NCBI GenBank assembly: GCA_036429605.1 | Contig: CM071589.1 | Span: forward strand, 3,906,001 to 3,970,000 | DNA from: Cladobotryum mycophilum | Taxonomy: Eukaryota > Ascomycota > Sordariomycetes > Hypocreales > Hypocreaceae | DNA: 64,000 bases | Reading direction: 5' to 3' | In this document: positions 54,967 through 64,000 of the stretch, piece by piece | Layout of the letters: every line of letters starts with the position of its first letter | Position numbering within the stretch: the first letter of the stretch is position 1 | Notes under the pieces: generated by a model | What the model saw: the letters and a program-made list of their open reading frames with translations, nothing else | Told to the model about the DNA's origin: nothing | Database searches by the model: none | Position numbers and translations under genes: made by a program

Positions 54967-56509
54967 ACGGTCAGCGCGTTTTCTTGTCAGCTTTGGTGAT
55001 ATGTTTTGTGGTTGCGTGCGTGTGTAAGGTGCAAGAGCGAAGTCGTCTCGTGTGCGTTGCGAAAGTGTGCGTTTGTGTGTGAGTGGGGAGTTTTTTTTTC
55101 TCCCTTGCTGCATCAAGCACCGCCAGGATAAGACGACGACAGGAGCGAATCATGGCATCGATAGGACAGGGCAGGGCAGGACAGGATAGAACAGGTGCAA
55201 CCTACTCGGCGGGCTTCTCGGCATGCTGTGACTGCTATTGTGAGAGCCAGTGGGAATGCTCAAGCTGCCACTTCGGATATGGCGGTATTCTGGCATCGTG
55301 GCGATTGGGAGAGAGAGCCGTGAAGAACGACGATTCTCAAGTTTTTGGTGGTGGTGGTGAGGTTGATGTTGGTAATGGTGGTGGTGGTGCTGCTGCTGCT
55401 GCTGCTGGAGAGCGGCGGGACGAAGTGTGATAGAAGGAGGTGAGGCCAGTAGAGGGGGTTGAACCTGGAAGAGGAGAAGAAGTGCTGCGGGCGTGTCGGA
55501 GGAAGTGGAGGGCAGGTGGACGACAATTAGTAGTAGTAGCAGCAGCAGCAGTAGTGGTGGTGGTGGTATTATTATTATTATTATTATCGCTGATGCTTGT
55601 GCTGGTGCTGGTGCTGGTGCTGGTGCTGGTGCTGTGCTTTAGCGCCTCCAGACTCTGGGGGACCGAAAGCGCGGACGTTGACGACAACGACAGCGACAGC
55701 GACAACGACGACGACGGCGAGATGATGGGGGGCAGCACGGCGGCAACGGTAGCGTTAGCGGCAGCGGTGGAGAAGGGTCCTGGATGATGCCCTGTTGATG
55801 GATCCTCCGGAGGATATGGATACTTGTAATAATGCCCTGGAGGAGCAGGTGCAGGGCCTGTAATGGTAGTAATCGAATTGGAACAAGCTGGAGGCTGGGC
55901 CGCCGTCGCCGCCGCCGCTGTAAGCGTTGGTTGAGTCGTTGTCGTCCTGGTGCCCCTCGTTGCACCTGCAGCAGCGGTAGCAGTAGTGGTCGTAGTGGTG
56001 GTGTTGGTGGTGCTGGTGGTGGTGCTGGTGGTGGTAGCGGTAGCGCCTAGACCCGGCCTTGGCTCGCCCTCGCTCTGGTTGCTGCTCCTGTCACAGCGGA
56101 ATGGCGATTCAGTCACCTGTACGCTTTGTCTCTGACTCTCCAGTCTGTGTCTTTGTCTCTGCCCTTGTCTTTGTGTCGGCACAACTGAAAAGGGCACAAC
56201 AATGGGGATCTCGGGTGATGAAGAGTCTTGGCCTTGAATTTGTTCTTCTTCTTCTTCTTCTTCTTCTTCTTCTTCTTCTTCTTCTTCTTCTTCTTCTTCT
56301 TCTCCTTCTCCTTGATATTGATAATAGCGATGATGGTGGTGGTGGTCTTGGCTTCTGGATCGGTCCACCGCGGAATCTCTGTGTCTTAGTATTACGGCTT
56401 TTAGCAGCGCTCCCGGACGTCTTGAGCTTGTTCTGCTTTGGTTCGGGAGCACACTGTACCGCTCAGTGAGGGCGGCCATCCGCTGTGGCTGTGCGTGCGG
56501 CGAGGCCAA
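54967..56509 (-). other. Repeat-rich region upstream of the CCCH gene with a 390-codon low-complexity open frame
   Basis: The minus strand is open from 56509 to 55337 and would encode runs of Glu (about 23 in a row), Thr, Asn, Ser and Ala. It is built from trinucleotide repeats: (TTC)n at about 56243-56303, (ATT)n near 55567-55587, and GGTGCT/CTGGTG repeats near 55590-55633. Open frames occur on the opposite strand too. I see no domain or start support and regard it as promoter or long leader DNA, or at best a disordered protein. Confidence 0.45.
56243..56303. repeat. (TTC)n/(GAA)n microsatellite
   Basis: About 20 tandem TTC units, the longest simple repeat in the window; on the minus strand it reads as poly-Glu in the open frame described above. 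Confidence 0.9.
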
Positions 56510-57581
56510 AAATGGTCAACCACAAAAGATGATGATGTCTTGTCAAGATCAAATTAGGACCACCTCGTCAAGCCGAGAGGGAGCAAGACTTGGTACGCAA
56601 ATAAAACCGTGGAAAAAGGGAAGAGAGAAATATGTCTCGTAACCCAGGCAGCAGCTGGATCAATATAAAATAAATACTTGTAATAAAAAAAGAATCAAGA
56701 AACAGGGAGTGGAGACGGTGTCGGATATTCGCTTGCGCCTGATCCCCCAGACTTTTCTGTGTGTCTCCAGGTTCGTATACTCCGTACTTGTAAAAGAGAA
56801 ATCCGGGAACCTGGTGAGGCTTTGCCGATGGCACTCTAGGTCAGTTGCCCGTCAGTCAGCAGCACCCGTACCAGCTTTGCGGGTCTGCCAAGAATGGTAG
56901 GTCAAGTTGACTGTAATTCTGACTGGACCGCGTATCGGCAGAGGTGACAATGACGGACGTGAGATTATGTAGTCTTAAGCATACGATGGATAGATGTATG
57001 TGATGGAGTGGTGGTGGTCGTGGTCGTGATGAGTGCGGGCAACATCGAGTTGCTCTAATCCAATGGCACCGAGATAAAAACTGGGGAGAAAGGGAGGAAG
57101 GCGCGAAGGGTAGGGGGACCAAGAAGCAAGGGGGGTGAGGATGCTAAGGCGTCTTTTATGGTGGAACTGGATGGGATGGGATGGGACAAGGTCTTGATCA
57201 TGTACTATGATATATTCTTAATGTACTCCATTTACACGAGTTTTCTTTACCCTTGTCCGCGGCACACAGAAACCGAAGGGCATGTCCCTTGTTTTTTTCT
57301 CTCCCAGTTCCATGCCAAGAACAAAAGATGGCCATGCGATGTGGCGGCGGCGATTGGGTGATGGACGATGGGTGGCCGGCGGTTGTGATAGTGTCTGGTG
57401 TGTGTAAGTGAGGGAGTGTTGCAAGCACAAGGTGGTGTGAGTGGGTGTGAATGCGAGTGTGTGTATGAGCGCGCGCGGATGCGGATGATGGCGTTTTCGG
57501 AGAAGCAAGAGGAGGGAGGACTGAAACACCACGTTTCTTGGTGATAAGATAGACCCTCAAACTAGTGTTGAGCTGGACTGG

Positions 57582-57602
57582 ACACACACACACACACACA
57601 CA
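57582..57602. repeat. (CA)n microsatellite
   Basis: About ten CA units in the gene-poor right end. Confidence 0.8.
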
Positions 57603-60187
57603 TGTACACGCACGCATATCCGGGTTGTGTTCTTGTCCGTACATCCTTGGAGCCTCTTCAAGGTCTGATGTCTTGGACCTGCAAAAGAAACAACGATAAT
57701 CGGCATCAAGACGCGGACCAAAGACATGTCCGCGTCCATTCTCGTCGACAAGCTGTGCAAGTGGCTTCCTAGGTTGCATGCCATGCTCATGCTTACCCCA
57801 GAGCAGAAATCTTGATCCAGTCATGTAAGACACGGCCTGGCGATCCAGTGCCAATCAAGCTGACTAGTTCATTAGATAGACCCATAGACAGACTCATGAG
57901 CCACCGCCGACTCGCTTCAGCCCAAGCAGCGTCTTTAGTCGCGCTCCCGTCCCCCTTTCTGTCGTCTTATGCGGCAATCGCCTACCTAGAATAGCAATCC
58001 TAAATCCAATCATGTTGCCTGACTTGACTGTTGAGGTTCTCTTACATATCCATGACGTATACATTTTGTCACTTATTCCCCAGTTTGGACATAGATGAAC
58101 GGGCGACGGAATGAAACAAAGTGACCCATAAAGATGCTTAGAGATGGATGGGTGAGGCGTAATGTAATGTACAGTCTGCATGGTCTCCTGATGTAGGATT
58201 TCGAATAGGTACCTACCTTACCTACCTATTGTCAAGGGACTTTTTGAACGGGAAAATACAAGGGTACAATTACAATCGTGTTATCCTTGAATCCAACGCG
58301 GGCTGACATACAAACAGAGAAGGTCATAATAAAACGGCTCCGTAGTTCCCAATCGCCATCAAGATTACGGGTGCGGATTATGCAAGTGACAGGTCGGTCA
58401 GATGTTGAGATATGTACGAGTATGTCGAATGTCTGTTTCATGCAAATCTCTTGTGTTCCCATGGTCAAAACAGCAACAACAAAAAATCAGGATCGGAGTG
58501 GGAAGCGAATATGCATAATGCCATTTACGGAGGAGGCCTGAGCATGCCCAAGATTTGCGGCCACCCCCGTTGCAGATCCCTTTGAGCACGGGGCCATCCT
58601 GTCACGTCCATGCGTGTGTGTTGGATGCTGATCGCCTCAGCAGGCATGGCAATGTCCATGTCCGCAGAACGTTGTATGAGCATGTATAATCCTCCTTGCA
58701 TTGCTGCTACATAATAAGACATGGGAATGTACATATATGAAACTGCTCCGTACATCCGGGCTTGTTGCATCTCTCCAGTTTGACCGACTTCCAGACCAAG
58801 ACATGCCTACTGGAATGTCTCGTACTACTTTCTGTGCCTATTGTTGGATAAACTCCAGATGGTGCCTTTTTGAAAAAGTCCCATGTTAATGCCATCCATA
58901 TTACCTATTATAGTATGTCGATCTGTTCCTATTCTCACAGCTCTTGTCAACTAAGTTTCGCCCCGCGTTACGCAAAGGAGGTCGTCGACTGGTCGCCACC
59001 GGTGTCTTGGAATGCGGATTCACAAAAAAAAAAAACTCTCTTCTCCCCGGCGCGCAATCTTGTCTCACTTGAGATATTCTTTCTCCCTTTCAATGAGACA
59101 ACCTTGACTGTGCAGCTCGCATCGCACAACAGCAGCATAGCACATCGCCGGGATGGGTTATCTCGGCCGAAGCAATTCACGCCAATCGTGACAGCGCGTG
59201 CACGGATCGCGTCGCTGCCATTGCTATCCAGCTGGCGTTGATGATGGTATTAGTTCTTTTGAACAATGCCAGAATTTCCGATACCTTGCATTGCACAAGT
59301 GGCATGTGCTCCAAGCTTTTTCAGCCTGGTATTAAATAGTTTGGACCATGTTCCAGTCACTCGGGGCATTGTCCAGCGCGCCGTTTCGTCAGCTTGCGCT
59401 GCTCCCCTTCCCGATACGCTACGACGACAGCCGGTGAGCTGTCAAACCAAAAGTCAATTTGTGTCTCGGCGATCCTGGCCTTGCCAAAAGCGAGGAGGAA
59501 GGAAGAAGAAACCAAAAAGAGGCGTTGCAGAGCTGACCACGGAATTTTGCAGAATCTGGGGAAGAGGCTTGTCTTGTCGGCTTTGCAGGCGCCACACCGT
59601 ACGCAGCACGCACGCAGCACACTCAGTAATATCGTATTACAAACGGTTCAAGTCTGCAAATGCATTCCAACCTCCTCCACTGATGCCAGTCGCGTTTCAC
59701 CCGGGACCACTCTGAGCAACGCGCCAAGGAACCGGTGCGTTTTCCGGTGGTTGCATTGCCTTGTATTCGTACAAGCATTATATCCGGAGCATCTGTAGCA
59801 CAATGCATTTAGGATGTACAAGTCGTAAAGGTTTCGATGAAGCTGGGGATACCCTGTCTTGAGTATTCGCATCTTGGGATTGTTGATGCCAGAGCCAACT
59901 TGTTTGTTGTATGAAGTATTAAGAGCAATAAACTTTGACGTCCGATCGCTGCATTTGTTGTCCATCTAAGTGGCAACTACAACCACAACCATCAGCATCA
60001 ATCAGCTCTTTCCTAATCTGCGCTTCTCTACGAAATATTCAGGCACAAACTTTTTTCCGGTTCTCATTCTATTCCTTATCGGGTTACACGCAATCGATTA
60101 AGCGACAACAAAGTGAAGGAAGGAAGGGAGGATGAGAAGGAGGAAGAGGCGAGAAAATGATGCATAACCTTTTCCTTTTCCTTCGAA

Positions 60188-60218
60188 CCACACACACACT
60201 CACACACACACACACACA
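60188..60218. repeat. (CA)n microsatellite, interrupted
   Basis: CA units broken by one CT; in the gene-poor right end. Confidence 0.8.
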
Positions 60219-63200
60219 ACCATGGACCATAGCAGCGACACTAAATCATGTCCCAAACGACGCATGCGACTGGTCAATTCCTAGACGGAGTATAGCCCTG
60301 AACCACCTGACGAGTGAATTCTGTGGTCGACCCTCCATTATTCCCTTCTCCCTGGATTCAGCTATCCATCAGCTCCAATATTCGCCAAACTCTGTGCCGT
60401 TTTTGCTTAATGACTTGCAGCCCTCCGCCATTCCTCCGCCCGCCGCCAGTGCGTCCATTGGTGCTCCACCACAACCCTCCATCGCGTATCGCCATGTCTC
60501 AAAGAAGACCAAGAATGCCCCCACTAGAGTCGCCGCCCATCGAAAAGCTAGGAAGACTCGTCTCAACCTCTTGAAATAGGTCGGTACAGTACACGCGGAG
60601 TCGTTGCTTTACCGTACGTTCGAGTGTATATACTGCGTACTTGTACCTGATTCCCGCCTGCTGCTAGCTGATCCAAGAATGCGGCCGTCGTTGATGTGTT
60701 GTACCAGCTGATCGCTATAGACTTTTGCCCTGGATCGAATCCTTGAGCCGTCATCTTCACTATCGAATCCAAGTCACACGATTCACAGAGTCTGTCTCCT
60801 TGCTTCTCCGACCAAAAAGTTGATATACTACCAGCCACTTAAACCCTGTTTCGGCAGGCTTTCTGCAGAATGTGTGGCCATCCCCAACATGGTGCGGGAG
60901 ATTGCCTGCCGCCCCCGCATCCGGCATCTGGGGAAATCAAGAACGGTTGGCGCGCCTCCTCACGGATGAGGGGGTGGCCCGCAGCAACAAGCGCGCCACG
61001 GCAATGTGTTCAAGTGTGCGCTCCTCGATGCTCGTCTTCTCTCCATGTTTCGGGTGGCTGCCCACCCTTTTTGATTGGCCTCAGCCGCTTGGTCTTGGAA
61101 AGGCTTGTCTTCTTGACGGTTATTCAACCAGCCGACGCCCCATCATCGCCACCACAGCAGCCTCTTGGTTCTAAGCGGGTTCAGCATCACATTGCCGAAT
61201 GATCTTCTTTCTGACCATCCGCACTATCCCTGTTCATGGCCTCAATATGGCCTCGTATTGTGGCCGCCCACTCACACAGGGATAGACACACACACACACA
61301 GTCATCAAGTCACCCACGCACACGCCCGCCCACACCCCGCACGCACTTGCTCGCACATTCTCATTGCTCCATGTAAATAGATGTACTCCGTACATGCGAC
61401 AGTGACAGTACGCGGATAGACGCATGACTTTGGTTTGAGATTTGTTGCTGTGCTGCCGATTTTAAAGCTAGCCAACCACGGACGACGTTCGTTGATTCCA
61501 TGCACCTTCAACGCTACACTGCATCTCCTCGCACCATTACCTGCCCTACTATGCACCCCTATGCACGGTTGAACACTAATGTATGCCTGCATGCATGAAT
61601 AATGGGTACGCACCGATGCGTCCTTGTCCGAGGGGTCATGTGCATGTGTCGCGCCGTTGGCTTCGACAACGTCTCAACTCTATTCATTTATACCACCAAC
61701 AACTTGCGATTCTGCGGCTCCTACAACTTGCCGATCGTCGGCACTTCCTGCCTCTTTTTCCTCATTGTTTTCTCATTTCCATCCATCCAAGTTGGGTCTC
61801 ATCTTTCCCCATCGACAGCTATCGAATGCCTGATGGTATGAATACCCCCTTTCAAGCTGGCTCCATATGGCTCTTGGATGGCTTTTGGCTTTTCCGCGTC
61901 TAGGCTTGGGCCGTCCCAGACGGACTAGTCCGTTCTCTTATGAGCTCGTCCCGCGAAACTCTAATCAGGTTGACACGGTGGTTCTCTGCATTGATATTGG
62001 TACTCCCAAACTGTAAGAACGGATTACGGAGAAAAGCATTATTAATTACCTTTCGAGTGATGAGAGTCTCCGGCGTACCCAAGTGGAATACATGAATATG
62101 TAGACGCGGTCTTGGAGTTTCACTACACGACCCTGCTGTTATTTCTGTTCTTCGTCATTTCTCCACCTGTGCGCGGCTCGATGAGCAACCCTTGATACCA
62201 TGCATGCATATATACATACATATGCAGAGAGCTTCTGATAAACAAGGGGGTGATAGGCTTAGGGCTACCCCGTCTCGGTCAACACAGCCCCCTGTCTATT
62301 TGGTGCCCGCCTCCTCACTTGAGGATACCACCAACATATCTTCCTCCACTACCAGATCTACCAGTCTATGGCTCGAAAGATCACCTTACTGAATCTCATG
62401 ATCCCTGCAAGTCTCCACTAAGCTGCCGGCTGTGACCCTCATCTCCCGCTAATTCTTGTGGTCATCCGGTCAGTTCACCCACCACCTGCCCCGCTGTGGT
62501 CTGTTTCCTCACCCACCTCAACACCACACATTTGGGTCGTGTTGAACATGGTTGCGCAACCCTGTGCTGTAGCTATTTGTGGTTTTCCAGCGGGATAATA
62601 TAACTACCGAGAGGAGTTGTAAGTACGATGACGTCTATTAATTTGGTCTAGTGTTGAATGCTAACAAAACATCTCCTTTTCAGACACTTTAACACCATTT
62701 CAGGGCTTCCAGACCTTGTTTACATGTGGCTTCTTTTCCAACCCCAAGGATTTTCCCTAATCCCGACATTGCCTCGCTCTAGTCTGCCCAGCCATCATTT
62801 CAAATGGCATCCCGAGCTTACCGGGATCTCTTTCCACCCCCACACGGGGGCCATCTGATGTAGCCAGCGGCCACGATGTTGCCCTATTGAGACCCCACCG
62901 GCTGCATCCGATTTCTCTTCGATGACGGTATTATTACATATGTCAACAATGACACCTATCCAAATGCGGAGATCTATTGCCAAATATGCCATGTTCATCT
63001 TGGCGTGGTTCACGCGGCGCTCTAGTTTTGATACACAAAGGTAATGCTACTGCTTGGGCACAACAAGAGAGCCACCACAATCGTTCCCGCTCCATCAGCT
63101 CTGCTTTGCACTACTGCCCTAGCTGCTTCATCATCATCAATTATCCTTTCAAGCCACAGCAACTGCTTCAACTGGACAGTTCTGGCCAGTGGGAGGCGGC

Positions 63201-64000
63201 ACCAGCCACGCCTGCCGGGAACGGGGAGTTACTGGCCATGTGACTCCACAAACTATAGATTGGTGGGTATGCGTGTGTGACCTGCTGGAGGAGGTGCATG
63301 GCCAACTGAAACGTATCGTCCCACTCGTGAGGGAATTCTGGAGCTTCTATGGTGATATCCAAGAGACGTTCCTTCGGGATGAATTTGAAAAATCTCCCCG
63401 TTGCTTCCCGAGGTGCGGTTGCGAACCAAGCCATCCGCCCGAGGCGACACCAAGGCCCACATCCCCTTACCTCGTGAGCCACCCTAGGATGACACCAGGT
63501 CCCTTAGACTCTATTCAGTTGCTCGGAGAATCAAGAGGCTTGCATGAAGAAGCCTCGCCACTGCGGAGACGCACTCAGATGTGTGCCACATCCACACCCT
63601 CCAACCAGACGAGCAAAAGCTTGGAGCTCTTTTTGCATACCCTTGCTATCTCGAATTTGGAAGCTGGAGACGCCATGGCGAATTACGCGGCGTTTTTTGC
63701 TCCCACTTCCTGCCGCGTTGATCAAGTGTTTATGCTGATCTCTGGCCGGCAGTGTGTCGAGCCGGGAGGAGGCGAACATATTGGAGTCAACCAGATGTCA
63801 CCAGAAGAACACGTCTGCCTAGCCTTCCCAGATACACCAACAAACAGCCCCCCCATATTGTTAAAATGATTGATCATTTACACTGCTGCCGATGAATTCT
63901 TGGCGGCGCATTGTTACGAACGAACGGTTTAGTGCTGGGATGTGAGATGTTGCTGCTGCGGCGGTGAGGCTTGCATAACTGTGAAGAGCCTCTTTTTGTT

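Larger units (their letters stand above)
56510..64000. other. Gene-poor region, no gene supported
   Basis: About 7.5 kb where I cannot support any gene on either strand: all open frames are short, motif-free and overlapping. It contains CA microsatellites, TACTCCGTAC-type motifs (56778, 61384 and a variant at 60631) and pyrimidine-rich stretches. It may be a long regulatory region or 5' leader of genes outside the window. An uncharacterised short gene could be missed. Confidence 0.45.

Noticed and set aside
57557..57854. Cys-containing short frame on the minus strand
   Set aside because: Runs through a CA microsatellite, has no family resemblance, and no start or promoter support.
60496..60574. 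Possible gene start (MSQRRPRMPPLESPP)
   Set aside because: The frame stops after 26 codons and no convincing donor or continuation follows.

Overview
The window is nuclear DNA of a filamentous ascomycete (Pezizomycotina, most likely Sordariomycetes; Hypocreales is my guess but not proven). The evidence is many genes with short GT-AG introns (about 50-100 bp), no operons, and fungal families: a Zn2Cys6 regulator, a Goodbye-NACHT STAND protein, a siderophore-type MFS transporter, a phiA-like cell-wall protein, a WSC protein, and mitochondrial genes with N-terminal presequences. I rebuilt about 23 protein genes and one tRNA-Asp; exon joins were checked for reading frame.

Layout. 1-6.6 kb: the 3' end of an alpha/beta-hydrolase, a PTS1-bearing acyl-CoA ligase, a C45 (penicillin acyltransferase family) enzyme and a Zn2Cys6 factor, a possible small N-acylation or deacylation cluster. 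7.4-12.3 kb: tRNA-Asp(GUC) and a 1475-aa STAND/NLR-like protein. 14.8-22.1 kb: a DJ-1/PfpI protein, a broken phiA-like gene, a siderophore transporter with an SreA-type GATA site in its promoter, an EHN-type epoxide hydrolase, and a secreted SH3b-CHAP protein of bacterial type. 23.5-29.3 kb: housekeeping block with mitochondrial citrate carrier, a Cbp6/UQCC2-like bc1 assembly factor, Bsd2/Ndfip and protein-L-isoaspartate methyltransferase. 29.5-38 kb: accessory genes: WSC/GPI protein, a small PPxY membrane protein, an SDR, an NmrA-like reductase, and a Cys/Thr-rich secreted protein. 39.6-56.5 kb: a conserved fungal unknown, complex I NDUFS8, an M14 carboxypeptidase, an MFS pseudogene, mitochondrial acyl carrier protein, and a CCCH zinc-finger protein with a repeat-rich upstream region. 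56.5-64 kb: about 7.5 kb without a gene I can support.

An important caution: at least six genes (phiA, WSC, SDR, the 39.6-kb unknown, NDUFS8, CCCH) and probably the MFS pseudogene and the STAND 3' end are broken by single-base shifts, mostly at short C/G homopolymers. Because one is an essential-type complex I gene, I infer that most are base-call or assembly errors, not biology.

Most interesting biologically: the acyl-CoA ligase/C45 enzyme/regulator neighbourhood, which resembles the last two steps of penicillin biosynthesis without the penicillin core genes; the fungal SH3b-CHAP cell-wall hydrolase-like protein; and the STAND protein.
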